DNA of 64,000 nt from DATEPR01 sp036491115 (GTDB lineage: Bacteria > Actinomycetota > Actinomycetes > Mycobacteriales > Pseudonocardiaceae). The stretch spans positions 11,583 to 75,582 of the forward strand of contig DASXCQ010000029.1 of the NCBI GenBank assembly GCA_036491115.1. Direction: 5' to 3'. Shown here piece by piece: positions 18,650-27,621 of the stretch. Made by a program: the position numbers and the translations under genes. Below the pieces are notes generated by a model. The model did not search any database, was not told the DNA's origin, and saw nothing but the letters and a program-made list of their open reading frames with translations. How positions within the stretch are numbered: position 1 is the first letter of the stretch; the number at the start of each line of letters is the position of its first letter.

Positions 18650-18662
18650 ACCGCACAGGCTA
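18650..18662 (-). promoter_or_regulatory. -10 box for the leaderless RES toxin-antitoxin transcript
   Basis: On the minus strand TAGCCT (18662-18657) is followed by 7 nt and the ATG at 18649. The 36-bp gap to the upstream ligase gene leaves room only for this compact promoter. I see no longer palindrome that would be an obvious operator. Confidence 0.5.
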
Positions 18663-18685
18663 GCACGTGCGTGCGCCCTTGTGCG

Positions 18686-20242
18686 CTAGATCGATGCCTC
18701 CCGCCCGGCCCAGAACGGTTCCCGGAGTTGGCGCTTCAGGACCTTGCCGGTCGCGTTCCTGGGCAGTTCCGCCACCACCTCGACGGACTTCGGGCACTTG
18801 AACGACGCCAGGTGCTGCCGACAGAACGCCAACAAGCCGTCACCGTCGAACTCCACACCCGGCCGAGGCACCACCATGGCCTTGCCGACCTCGCCCCACG
18901 TCTCGTCCGGTACGCCGATCACCGCGACGTCGGCCACGTCCGGGTACTCGGCCAGGACGCGTTCCACCTCGGCCGGGTACACGTTCTCCCCGCCACTGAT
19001 GATCATGTCCTTGATCCGGTCGGAGATGTACAGATAGCCGTCGGCGTCCAGGTAGCCGGCGTCACCGCTGCGCAGCCAGCCGTCCTCGGTGAGCGCCGCC
19101 GCGTTCGCCTCCGGCTTGCGCCAGTAGCCCGCCATGAGCTGCCGGGTGCGCACCCACACCTCGCCGACCTCGTTCGGGCCGAGGTGCGCGCCGCTCACCG
19201 GGTCGATGACGGCGAGTTCCACGCCGGCCAGCGCCTTGCCGGCGGAGGTGAGCCGGTGCTCGTTCGCCTTGTCGCGGTGTTCCTCGGCGCCCAGCATGGT
19301 CACGCCGCCTGACGCCTCTGTCATGCCGTAGACCTGGAAGAAGTCCACCGGGAACGCGGCCATGCTGCGGCGCAGCAACGGCAGCGGCATCGGGGACGCG
19401 CCGTAGAAGAACGCGACCACATTGCTGTAGTCGCGCGAGGCCACGTCGGGCACCTGGAGCATGAACCCGAACACCGCCGGCACCAGGAAAGCGTGGGTGA
19501 CCCGCTGTTCGACGATCTCGTTCACCAGCGAGACCGGCTCGATGTCCCGCACGATCACGATCCGGGCGCCGTGGAACAGGCCGACCAGTGCCCACGCCGA
19601 ACCGCCGACGTGGAACAGCGGCATGGCCACCATCGACGTGTCGTCCGGGTTGATCACGGTGACGTCGGCCGATGACAGGGAGTGCGCGGACAGACTCGCG
19701 TTGGTGAGCATGGCGCCCTTGGGGAAACCCGTGGTGCCGGACGTGTAGAGCTGCAGGAAGCACGCATTCGGGTCCGGCGTGCCGGTGTCGCCGAGTGGTC
19801 CGCTGCCGGCCAGCCAGTCCTCGTACTCGTCCGACTCGCCGCCCACCACGATGACCCGGCGCACGGTGGGCAGGTCGTCGCGGATCTTGGCCAGCAGCGG
19901 CAGGAACTCGGTGCCCGCGAACACGACCGTCGCCTGCGCGTCGTTGATCACGTACCGGATCTCGTCCGGCGCCAGGCGGAAGTTGACCACCGCGTTCGCG
20001 GTGCCGATCCGCAGGCACGCCAAGGACGTCTCCATGCACGCCGGATGGTTCTTGTCCAGATAGGCCACCCGGTCGCCGGGCCGCAGACCGGCGGCGAGTT
20101 GGCCGGCCGCGTTGCGGTCGATCCGCTCGGCGAATTCGCGCCAGGTCCAGGATCGGTCGCCGTAGTGGATCGCCTCCCGGTCGGGCGCGACCCGCAGCCA
20201 GTGGTCGACGAGGTTGGCGACATCCTGTGGCAGTGCGTCCAT
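18686..20242 (-). CDS. AMP-binding acyl-CoA synthetase (FadD-type)
   Basis: A 518-residue ANL-superfamily ligase that would activate a carboxylic acid as acyl-AMP and load it onto CoA. The P-loop YTSGTTGFPKG is at 166-176, the A4-like YGMTE and A5 regions are in the middle, GYLYISDRIKDMI is the hinge motif near 400 and PRNATGKVLKRQLR the C-terminal motif with the catalytic Lys near 502. Its closest look is to mycobacterial FadD13-like long-chain acyl-CoA ligases, but chain length cannot be read from the sequence. GGGAGGG precedes the ATG. Neighbours give no clear pathway. Confidence 0.9.
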   Translation of the reverse strand: MDALPQDVANLVDHWLRVAPDREAIHYGDRSWTWREFAERIDRNAAGQLAAGLRPGDRVAYLDKNHPACMETSLACLRIGTANAVVNFRLAPDEIRYVINDAQATVVFAGTEFLPLLAKIRDDLPTVRRVIVVGGESDEYEDWLAGSGPLGDTGTPDPNACFLQLYTSGTTGFPKGAMLTNASLSAHSLSSADVTVINPDDTSMVAMPLFHVGGSAWALVGLFHGARIVIVRDIEPVSLVNEIVEQRVTHAFLVPAVFGFMLQVPDVASRDYSNVVAFFYGASPMPLPLLRRSMAAFPVDFFQVYGMTEASGGVTMLGAEEHRDKANEHRLTSAGKALAGVELAVIDPVSGAHLGPNEVGEVWVRTRQLMAGYWRKPEANAAALTEDGWLRSGDAGYLDADGYLYISDRIKDMIISGGENVYPAEVERVLAEYPDVADVAVIGVPDETWGEVGKAMVVPRPGVEFDGDGLLAFCRQHLASFKCPKSVEVVAELPRNATGKVLKRQLREPFWAGREASI

Positions 20243-20290
20243 CGGGCCCTCCCGGTTCGGCGTTCCCGTCAGGATGCTCGATTCTCCCGC

Positions 20291-21286
20291 CTAGCGGGAG
20301 GTCTCCGCTTGCTGGACCGCCGCCTTGACCGTTACGGACGGTGGTCGCGCCCACCGGCGGGCCAACGCCGCGCACACCATGAGTTGGATCTGGTGGAACA
20401 GCATCAGCGGCAACACGACCAGACCGGCGGTCCCCGCGAAGAACACCGCCGCCATCGGCAGTCCGGCGGACAGGCTCTTCTTGGAACCGCAGAACACGAT
20501 GGTGATCCGGTCCTCCCGGCTGAAACCCATGCGAGTGGCCACCGTCCACGTGATCACCAGCGCCAGGCACAGCAGCACGGCGTCCACGCCGACCAGTTCG
20601 ACCAACCGCAGCGGCGCGAGCTGGTGCCAGATCCCGGCGACCACGCCCTCGCTGAACGCGGCGTACACCACCACCAGGATCGAACCCCGGTCCACGACAC
20701 CGACGATCCGCTTGTGCCCGGTCACCCAGCCGACGAGCCAGCGGCGGCACAACTGGCCGAGCGCGAACGGCACCAGCAACTGCAACACGATGTCGCCGAC
20801 CGACTTCAGCGACAGCGCACCGCCGTTCGTCGACACCAGCAGCGCGATCAGCACCGGCGAGATGAACACACCGAGCAGGCTGGACATCGAGGCGGCACAC
20901 ACGGCCGCGGCCACGTTGCCCTTGGCGATCGACGTGAACGCGATGGACGACTGGACCGTGGACGGCAGCACGCACAGGAACAGCACACCGGTGTAGAGCG
21001 ACGGCGTCAGCACGGTCGGCACCAGCACCCGCGCGGCCAGACCGAGCAACGGAAACAGCACGAAGGTGGACGCCAGCACGGTCACGTGCAACCGCCAGTG
21101 CCGCAGGCCCGCCATGGCCTCGCGGGGGGCCAGCCGCACGCCGTAGAGGAAGAACAGCAGCCCGATGGCCGCCGTCGTCGCCACACTCGCGACGCCGGCG
21201 GCCGCACCCCTGGCCGGCAGCAGCGACGCCACCGCCACCGTCGCCAGGATGGCGACGATGAACGGGTCCACGCGTAGCCGGCGCAT
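20291..21286 (-). CDS. Bile acid:sodium symporter-like (SBF-like/YfeH) transporter
   Basis: A 331-residue membrane protein with about ten hydrophobic segments, of the SBF-like family. VLPSTVQSSIAFTSIAKGN near 108-126 is the family's conserved first-repeat motif, and CGSKKSLSAGLPMA near 265-278 the matching element in the second repeat. It probably moves an organic anion with sodium or protons; the substrate is unknown. A GACACT box lies 7 nt upstream of the ATG at 21286 (a GTG at 21289 is also possible). It is divergent from a LysR gene across 77 bp, so that regulator probably controls it. Confidence 0.86.
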   Translation of the reverse strand: MRRLRVDPFIVAILATVAVASLLPARGAAAGVASVATTAAIGLLFFLYGVRLAPREAMAGLRHWRLHVTVLASTFVLFPLLGLAARVLVPTVLTPSLYTGVLFLCVLPSTVQSSIAFTSIAKGNVAAAVCAASMSSLLGVFISPVLIALLVSTNGGALSLKSVGDIVLQLLVPFALGQLCRRWLVGWVTGHKRIVGVVDRGSILVVVYAAFSEGVVAGIWHQLAPLRLVELVGVDAVLLCLALVITWTVATRMGFSREDRITIVFCGSKKSLSAGLPMAAVFFAGTAGLVVLPLMLFHQIQLMVCAALARRWARPPSVTVKAAVQQAETSR

Positions 21287-21345
21287 CACGTCCAGTGTCG
21301 AACGGGTCGTGCTCAGTGTGAAGACCGATAACCAGCCTCACTGCT

Positions 21346-21363
21346 ATCACGTATCGTGATGAC
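21346..21363 (+). promoter_or_regulatory. Palindromic operator overlapping the leaderless LysR promoter
   Basis: ATCACG (21346-21351), TAT, CGTGAT (21355-21360) is a perfect 15-bp palindrome. It overlaps TATCGT (21352-21357), which sits 6 nt before the ATG at 21364 as a -10 box. Binding by the LysR protein would repress its own gene and could activate the divergent transporter gene. Confidence 0.6.
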
Positions 21364-22236
21364 ATGTTCGAGCCGGCACTGCTCCGCACTTTCCTCACGG
21401 TGGCCGAGACCGGTGGTTTCAGCGCGGCCGCGCGGCGGCTGGGTGTCCGCCAGTCCACCGTCAGCCAGCACGTCCGCAAGCTGGAGGCCACGGCTGGCCG
21501 GCCGCTGTTCAACCGGGACACCCACTCCGTCGAGCTCACCGGGGACGGGCAGGCGATGCTCGGCTTCGCCCGGTCGATCCTGGCCGACCACGAGCGGGCG
21601 ATGGCCTATTTCGCCGGCCCGGAACTGCGCGGCAGGCTGCGCTTCGGCGCGTCCGAGGACTTCGTGCTCAGCCACCTGCCCGACATCCTGCGGCGGTTCC
21701 GCGCCAGTCATCCGATGGTCGACCTGGAACTCACCGTCGACCTGGCGGGCGTGCTCTGGGACAAGGTGCGGGCCGGCGACCTGGATCTGGTGCTGGGCAA
21801 GCGGCATTCCGGTGAGCGGCACGGCCGGGTGATGTGGCGGGAACCGCTGGTGTGGGCCGGTTTGACCGAGACCCGGCTGCCGGCCGACGAGCCGCTGCCG
21901 CTGATCGTGTACCCGGAACCGAGCGTCACCCGGGCCCGCGCGCTGGACGTGTTGCGCCGCTCCGGTCACGCCTGGCGGGTGGTCTGCACCAGTGGCAGCC
22001 TCAACGGCATCCGGGCGGCCGCGTTGGCCGGCGTCGGCATCGCGGTGTTCGCCCAGGGTCAGGTGCCCGCGGGTCTCACCGCGTTGCCGCCGACCGCGGC
22101 CGACCGCCCGCTGCCCGACCTGGGTGACGTCGAGTTCGTGCTGACCCACCGGTCCGTCGGCCGCTCGGCGGCAGCCGACGCGCTGGCCGACGCGATCGCC
22201 ACCGAAGCGGACCATCTGCGTTTGACGCTCGCTTGA
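21364..22236 (+). CDS. LysR family transcriptional regulator
   Basis: A 290-residue LysR-type regulator. The N-terminal winged helix-turn-helix reads LLRTFLTVAETGGFSAAARR and continues through the recognition helix QSTVSQHVRKLE (about 6-45). A linker helix and a periplasmic-binding-like effector domain (about 90-285) follow. It is divergent from the SBF-like transporter gene with a palindrome between them, the classic LysR target layout. The inducer is unknown. The downstream gamma-glutamyltransferase gene begins 62 bp after its stop and could be read from the same transcript. Confidence 0.93.
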   Translation: MFEPALLRTFLTVAETGGFSAAARRLGVRQSTVSQHVRKLEATAGRPLFNRDTHSVELTGDGQAMLGFARSILADHERAMAYFAGPELRGRLRFGASEDFVLSHLPDILRRFRASHPMVDLELTVDLAGVLWDKVRAGDLDLVLGKRHSGERHGRVMWREPLVWAGLTETRLPADEPLPLIVYPEPSVTRARALDVLRRSGHAWRVVCTSGSLNGIRAAALAGVGIAVFAQGQVPAGLTALPPTAADRPLPDLGDVEFVLTHRSVGRSAAADALADAIATEADHLRLTLA

Positions 22237-22298
22237 CACGGGCACGAGACACGGGAGTAGAACCAGAAAGCTCGCGCGTTTCGACCGAAGGGGAGCAC

Positions 22299-24143
22299 AT
22301 GCGTCATTCCTTGGTCCGTTTCCGAACCGCGATCGTCGTCGTGGCCGCGGCTGCCCTGGTGTTACCGGCGCTGCCCTCGGCCGCGGCACCAGCGCCACCC
22401 GCCAAACAGCCGGTCGCGGTCGGCACCGGCGGTGCCGTCGTGTCGGACACCATCGAGTCGACCGATGCCGGCCTCGCCGTGCTGCGGGCCGGTGGCACGG
22501 CGGCGGACGCGGCGGTGGCCGTCGCGTCGACCCTCGGCGTCACCGACCCGTTCGTCGCCGGCATCGGTGGTGGCGGCTATCTGGTGTTCTACGACGCCCA
22601 CACGCACAAGGTGACCACGATCGACGGCCGCGAGACCACACCGGCCGCCGACGACCAGAACCTGTTCATCGACCCCGCGACCGGCCGGCCGCTGGCGTTC
22701 CCGACGGCCGTGACCAGCGGTATCTCCGTCGGCGTGCCCGGCACGCTGATGACGTGGCAGCAGGCGCTGCGCCACTGGGGCCGGTTCAGCCTCGCCGCCG
22801 ATCTCCAGCCCGCGGAGCGGGTCGCCGACCAGGGTTTCCCCGTCACCGCCACCCTGCGCGAGCAGGACAGGGAGAACGCCTTCCGGTTCGACCAGTTCAG
22901 CTCGACGTCCGCACTGTTCCTGCCCGGCGGCCAGTTGCCGGTGGTCGGGTCCACGATGCACAACCCCGATCTCGCCGCGACCTACCGGCAGATCGGCCGC
23001 CAGGGTGTCCAGGCCCTCTACGGCGGTTCGATCGGCGGTGACCTGGTGCGGACGGTGCAGCACCTGCCGTTGGCGCCCGGCGCCACCCTGGTGCCCCGGC
23101 CCGGTCAGCTGACGCTGTCCGACCTGGCCCGCTACCAGGCCCCGTTCCAGGCGCCGACGCACGTGAACTACCGGGGTTACGACGTGTTCGGCATGGCCCC
23201 GTCCTCCAGCGGCGGCACCACCGTCGGCGAGGCGCTGAACATCCTGTCCAACTTCGACCTTTCGAAGGAGACCAGGGTCCAGGCGCTGCACCACTACCTG
23301 GAGGCCAGCAGGCTCGCGTTCGCCGACCGCAACCGCTTCATCGGCGACACCAAGTTCGTCGACGTGCCGGAGCAGCAACTGCTCTCGCCTGCGTTCGGCA
23401 AGCAGCGCGCCTGCCTGATCGACCCCAACCACGCGCTGACCAGCCCGGTCGCGCCCGGCGACCCGTTCGCCGGCAGCGGGAACTGCACGCCGACCCAGCC
23501 CACCGGTGCCCGCCAGCCGGACGAGGGCACCAACACCAACCACTTCGTCGTCACCGACAAGTGGGGCAACGTCGTCTCCTACACGAACACCATCGAGGAG
23601 CTCGGCGGCAACGGGATCGTGGTGCCACACCGCGGTTTCCTGCTCAACAACGAGCTGACCGACTTCGACTTCACCCCGCTGCAGGCCGGCGTCCCCGACC
23701 CGAACCTGCCGGCGGCCGGGAAGCGGCCGAGGTCCAGCATGTCGCCGACGATCGTGCTGCAGCACGGCAGGCCGTTCCTGGCCATCGGCTCACCGGGCGG
23801 CGCCAGCATCATCACCACGGTGTTGCAGATCCTGGTCGACAAGATCGACTTCGGCATGAGCCTGGCGGACGCGATCGCGGCACCCCGTGCGTCGCAACGC
23901 AATTCCGCGACGACCCAGGCCGAACCGGCGTTCATCGCGGCGGACACCACGCCGGGCCTGGAGGCACTCGGCCAGAAGTTCGCGATCAGCGACACCTCAC
24001 CGCTCGACCCGACGATCATCATCTCGCCGGACATCGGCGTCGCCGACGGTCTGCAGTTCCTGGGTGACGGCAAGGTCATCGCCGCCGGTGAGCCGGAGCG
24101 CCGGGGTGGCAGCGCCGCGGCGGTGGTGCATCCGCGGCACTAG
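22299..24143 (+). CDS. ggt: Gamma-glutamyltransferase, secreted
   Basis: A 614-residue GGT precursor that hydrolyses or transfers the gamma-glutamyl group of glutathione-like compounds. A Sec signal peptide occupies about 1-30 (charged start, AIVVVAAAALVLPALP core, cleavage after SAAA). The N-terminal large chain has the GIGGGGYLVFYD motif. Autocleavage should occur before Thr413 in the EGTN/TNHF context, which becomes the N-terminal nucleophile of the small chain. The later GNGIV and SPGGASIITTV substrate motifs are present. AAGGGGAG before the ATG at 22299 decides the start. Confidence 0.93.
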   Translation: MRHSLVRFRTAIVVVAAAALVLPALPSAAAPAPPAKQPVAVGTGGAVVSDTIESTDAGLAVLRAGGTAADAAVAVASTLGVTDPFVAGIGGGGYLVFYDAHTHKVTTIDGRETTPAADDQNLFIDPATGRPLAFPTAVTSGISVGVPGTLMTWQQALRHWGRFSLAADLQPAERVADQGFPVTATLREQDRENAFRFDQFSSTSALFLPGGQLPVVGSTMHNPDLAATYRQIGRQGVQALYGGSIGGDLVRTVQHLPLAPGATLVPRPGQLTLSDLARYQAPFQAPTHVNYRGYDVFGMAPSSSGGTTVGEALNILSNFDLSKETRVQALHHYLEASRLAFADRNRFIGDTKFVDVPEQQLLSPAFGKQRACLIDPNHALTSPVAPGDPFAGSGNCTPTQPTGARQPDEGTNTNHFVVTDKWGNVVSYTNTIEELGGNGIVVPHRGFLLNNELTDFDFTPLQAGVPDPNLPAAGKRPRSSMSPTIVLQHGRPFLAIGSPGGASIITTVLQILVDKIDFGMSLADAIAAPRASQRNSATTQAEPAFIAADTTPGLEALGQKFAISDTSPLDPTIIISPDIGVADGLQFLGDGKVIAAGEPERRGGSAAAVVHPRH

Positions 24144-24278
24144 CCAGCCACGGCCCGCGACAGATCGCGACATCCCTCGGCGAGGCGGCCCGGCTCCTCG
24201 CTGACCGGCAGCAAGGCACGAGCCGCGCCATCATGGCTGGTCTCGTGGGCGTTGGCCGCCGAGCCGGGGGAGATGTCG

Positions 24279-24359
24279 ATGGATACCGCGTCGCTGGTCG
24301 TGCTGGCGGTCGCCACCGTCGCGGCCGGGTTGTTCCATGCCTACGGCTGTCTGGTCTAG
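24279..24359 (+). CDS. 26-residue single-span membrane peptide
   Basis: A short frame, MDTASLVVLAVATVAAGL followed by FHAYGCLV, with a strong GGGGGAG ribosome-binding site (24266-24272) 6 nt before the ATG. An overlapping ATG at 24273 would add two residues. Nearly the whole peptide is one membrane helix, ending Cys-Leu-Val. Nothing in it identifies a partner. It lies 135 bp after ggt, and its stop overlaps the convergent MBL gene by 4 bp. The good ribosome-binding site and clean hydrophobic profile argue that it is translated, but conservation is untested. Confidence 0.5.
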   Translation: MDTASLVVLAVATVAAGLFHAYGCLV

Positions 24360-25276
24360 ACGACGCAGCGCAGCGGGCCGCCGTGCAACTCGACCGCGTC
24401 GGACATGGCAGCCATCAGGTCGAACGGCGTGCTCGCCGTGTCGGCGTAGACACGGTGCAGGTTGAGCACGATGCGTTCGGCGTCCGGCCAGTCGGCGAAC
24501 TCGCCGAGATCGCACTCGGCCGCGGCGACCAGCGGTGGTACGCCCGTGGCCAGGCCGCGTGCCGCGACATCGCCGACGAGCCGGTAGTACCGCTCGATCC
24601 CGGCCAGCACGTCCGGCAGGTCGGCCCCGGTGATCAGCTCGCCGTGCCCCGGTACCACGACGGACGCGTCGAAGCCGGCCAGCCAGTCCAGCGACCTCAG
24701 CGCGCCCTCCAGCCAGCCCATCATCACCAGCGGCGTGATGCGGTGGAAGATCAGGTCACCGGTGAACAGCACGCGTTCGTCGGGCAGCCACGCCACCACG
24801 TCCCCCTGGGTGTGGGCGGCATGGCCGGGGTGGCGCAGGTCGATCCTGCGCCCACCGGCGAACACGGTCAGCTCGTCGCGCAACAGGACGGACGGCAGGC
24901 GGATCTTGCTGATGCCCCAGTCCGGCGTCGGCGACCAGATCGGCGGTGTCGCGGTCAGCAGTACGTCGGAGAGCATCCCGAAGTACGTCTGCTCGTGCGC
25001 GATCACCGTGGTCTCCGCCGGCAGCACCGCGTTGCCGTAGGTGTGGTCGCCGTGCAGGTGGGTGTTCACCGCCACACGCAGCGGCGCCCCGCCCGTCGCA
25101 TCGGCGACCGCGGCCAGGAACCGTTCGGTGCGCCGCCGGGTGGCGCACGTGTCGATCAACACGACACCGTCGTCGCCGTGCACCGCTCCGGCGTTGTTCA
25201 CCCACCAACTGCCGTCCGGCTGGCGCCAGGCGTACACGCCTGGCGCCACCGGCACGAGCTCCGGTTCGTCGATCAC
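24356..25276 (-). CDS. MBL-fold metallo-hydrolase
   Basis: A metallo-beta-lactamase-fold protein of about 306 residues. The metal site THLHGDHT lies near residues 73-80, followed by GHAAHTQGD (third His), the bridging Asp in LFTGDLIF and the last His in VVPGHGEL. An N-terminal PDGSWWVNNAG segment is typical of an actinobacterial subfamily without known substrate. No good ribosome-binding site is visible; the GTG at 25276 sits just after the HelR stop, and a TTG at 25294 would overlap helR by 14 bp. It is probably translationally coupled to helR. Confidence 0.85.
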   Translation of the reverse strand: MIDEPELVPVAPGVYAWRQPDGSWWVNNAGAVHGDDGVVLIDTCATRRRTERFLAAVADATGGAPLRVAVNTHLHGDHTYGNAVLPAETTVIAHEQTYFGMLSDVLLTATPPIWSPTPDWGISKIRLPSVLLRDELTVFAGGRRIDLRHPGHAAHTQGDVVAWLPDERVLFTGDLIFHRITPLVMMGWLEGALRSLDWLAGFDASVVVPGHGELITGADLPDVLAGIERYYRLVGDVAARGLATGVPPLVAAAECDLGEFADWPDAERIVLNLHRVYADTASTPFDLMAAMSDAVELHGGPLRCVV

Positions 25277-25280
25277 CGGT

Positions 25281-27443
25281 TCATTGTGGCGCAATCACGG
25301 CCAGCGCGGGAGACAGCGGCCGGGTGTGCACGAAGCCCATCCGCTGGGTCGCCCTGGTGACCGAGACGTACAGCTGCGCGGTGCCACTGTCCGGAGTGGA
25401 CCAGATCCGGTCCGGCTCCACCACGACGACCGAGTCGAACTCCAGGCCCCGCACCGAGTCCGGCGTCAACACGGGGACACCGAACCGGTCCACCATGTCC
25501 ACCGGCACGATCACCGCGACCGTGCCGTCACCCACCAGCGCGGCCTCCCGCCCGACGATGTCCGCGACGGTCATCGGCAGTGCGTCCTCGCCCACCGGCA
25601 TTGCCCACGGTGGCTCTCCGGTGCTGCGCACCGACGTCGGCTGCCGCACCGAGGGCAGCACCCGTGCCGCGACCACGGCCAACTCCGCCGGCATCCGGTA
25701 GTTGACGGTCAACGCGCGGTAGACCCACCGGCCGGGCACGTACCGGTCCAGCATGTCTCCCCAGGCCCGGGCGCCGGCCGGTGACTGTCGCTGCGACAGG
25801 TCGCCGACCACGGTGAACGAGCGGGACGGGCACCGCCTGGCCAGCACCCGCCAGTCCATTTCGGACAGTTCTTGGGCCTCGTCGACCACCACGTGCCCGT
25901 ACGTCCACTCCCGGTCCGCGGCCGCGCGTTCGGCCAGCGTCCTGATGTCCCGCTCGGCATGCCGCTCGGCCAGGGTCTCCGGGTCGATCACGTCAGCGGG
26001 CCGCAGCCCGCTGTCGTCCTCGCTCTCCAGCACCTGGAGCACGCCCCGCGCGTAGGCCAGCCGCCGGGCAGCCGCCTGCCTGGCCCGCCGGTCGCGTACC
26101 GAGTCGTCCCTGCCGAGTTGTTCGGTGGCCTCGTCCAGCAGCGGCACGTCCGAGGTGGTCCAGGCGTCCGGCACGTCGCGGTGGAGCGCTGCCCGGTCCT
26201 CGGCCGGGAGGGCCGCCGCCGCCGACTCGATCCGCCTGCGCGAGCCGAACAGGTCGGCCAGCAGGTCCTCCGGGGTCAACTCCGGCCAGAGCCAGTTCAG
26301 CGCGTCCAGCAGGACGTCGTGGCCGCGCAGTTCGGCGAGCACGTTCTCGGTCAGGTCGGCGAGCAGGTCCGGCGCCTCACCGGGTCGCAGCCAACTCCTC
26401 GTCACCGCGCGCACGGCCCGGTGCGCCAGCGCGGCGAACACCGCGTCCCGGAACACCGGGCGGGCCTCGTTGTGCCGCAGCCTGGTCACCCTGGCCCGGT
26501 CCCGCGCGACCGTGACCAGGGCGGCGTCCAGCCGGACGGTCACGTCGGCCAGCTCGACGTCCACCGGCTCCGCCGGCAGCTCCTCGCGGTCGGCGATGGC
26601 CGTGGCCAGCACGTCCACCATGCCGATCCCGCCCTTCACCCGCCGGGCGGTCGGGGTGTCCACGGCGGTGACGCGGTGGCCGGGCAGCAGGTCGCCGGTG
26701 GTCGCGAACACCACGTCGGTCTCGCCGAGCGACGGCAGCACCTGGCCGACGTGCCGCAGGAACCCGGTGTTCGGACCGACGACAAGTACCCCGCGCCGGG
26801 ACAGCCGTTCCCGCTGCGTGTACAGCAGGTAGGCGACCCGGTGCAGCGCGACCGCGGTCTTGCCGGTGCCCGGACCACCCTCGATCACCAGCACGCCCTG
26901 GTGCGGCAGCCGGATGACCGCGTCCTGCTCGGCCCGGATCGTGGACACGATGTCGCGCATCGTGTCGGTGCGTGGCGCGTTCAGCGCGGCCAGTAGCGCC
27001 GCGTCGTGCGTGTCGTCGGTGTCCAGCAGATCGTCGTGGAAGTCGAGGATCGTTCTGCCTTTCGTGCGGAAATGCCGGCGGGAGCGGACGCCGTCCGGAT
27101 TGGCTCCGGTGGCGCAGTAGAACGGTCGGGCGGCCGGCGCCCGCCAGTCGACCAGAAGTGGTTCGTAGTCGTCGTCGAACAATCCGATCCGGCCGACATA
27201 GGTGAGTTCTCCGGTGTCGGCGGTCAGCCTGCCGAAACACAGCCCGCTGTCCGCCAGCGTGGCGCGCCGGACCCGTTCGGCCAGCGTGGTGACGGCGACT
27301 TCCCGCTGCCAGCGGTCGGTGACGCCGTCCAGGAGTGTGGTGTCGAGTTCGGCCCGCGCGGCGGCGCGTTCCGTGTCCAGTCGGGCGTAGAGAAAACAGA
27401 CGTGTGCGCGTTCGTCGGCCAATTCAACGTCGTGCTTTGACAA
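25281..27443 (-). CDS. helR: HelR-like RNA polymerase recycling motor ATPase
   Basis: A 720-residue UvrD-like superfamily 1 protein of the HelD/HelR group. The Walker A GGPGTGKT is at 189-196; HVVVDEAQELSEMDW near 515-530 is the DEAQ motif II; GDLSQRQSP, VNYRMP and the final VSVTRA motifs follow. An N-terminal coiled region (about 5-60) would insert into the RNA polymerase secondary channel. HelR proteins free stalled or rifamycin-bound polymerase and can raise rifamycin tolerance. The start is a TTG at 27443 without a clear ribosome-binding site. I see no rifamycin-associated element palindrome upstream. Confidence 0.85.
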   Translation of the reverse strand: MSKHDVELADERAHVCFLYARLDTERAAARAELDTTLLDGVTDRWQREVAVTTLAERVRRATLADSGLCFGRLTADTGELTYVGRIGLFDDDYEPLLVDWRAPAARPFYCATGANPDGVRSRRHFRTKGRTILDFHDDLLDTDDTHDAALLAALNAPRTDTMRDIVSTIRAEQDAVIRLPHQGVLVIEGGPGTGKTAVALHRVAYLLYTQRERLSRRGVLVVGPNTGFLRHVGQVLPSLGETDVVFATTGDLLPGHRVTAVDTPTARRVKGGIGMVDVLATAIADREELPAEPVDVELADVTVRLDAALVTVARDRARVTRLRHNEARPVFRDAVFAALAHRAVRAVTRSWLRPGEAPDLLADLTENVLAELRGHDVLLDALNWLWPELTPEDLLADLFGSRRRIESAAAALPAEDRAALHRDVPDAWTTSDVPLLDEATEQLGRDDSVRDRRARQAAARRLAYARGVLQVLESEDDSGLRPADVIDPETLAERHAERDIRTLAERAAADREWTYGHVVVDEAQELSEMDWRVLARRCPSRSFTVVGDLSQRQSPAGARAWGDMLDRYVPGRWVYRALTVNYRMPAELAVVAARVLPSVRQPTSVRSTGEPPWAMPVGEDALPMTVADIVGREAALVGDGTVAVIVPVDMVDRFGVPVLTPDSVRGLEFDSVVVVEPDRIWSTPDSGTAQLYVSVTRATQRMGFVHTRPLSPALAVIAPQ

Positions 27444-27621
27444 TCTCGCCTCGCCTCTGCTAGACTCAATACATCACCGGTGGAATCCGCAGTTCTGGAT
27501 GACGCCGGAATTTTTGATTGTGGCATAAATCGCGATGGCCGACAATGGCGGCCGACCTCGACGTGCTCCGGCGGCTGGCGCGGCGTCGCCGGCTCCGGCC
27601 GGCCGTGCCATTCTGGCCACC

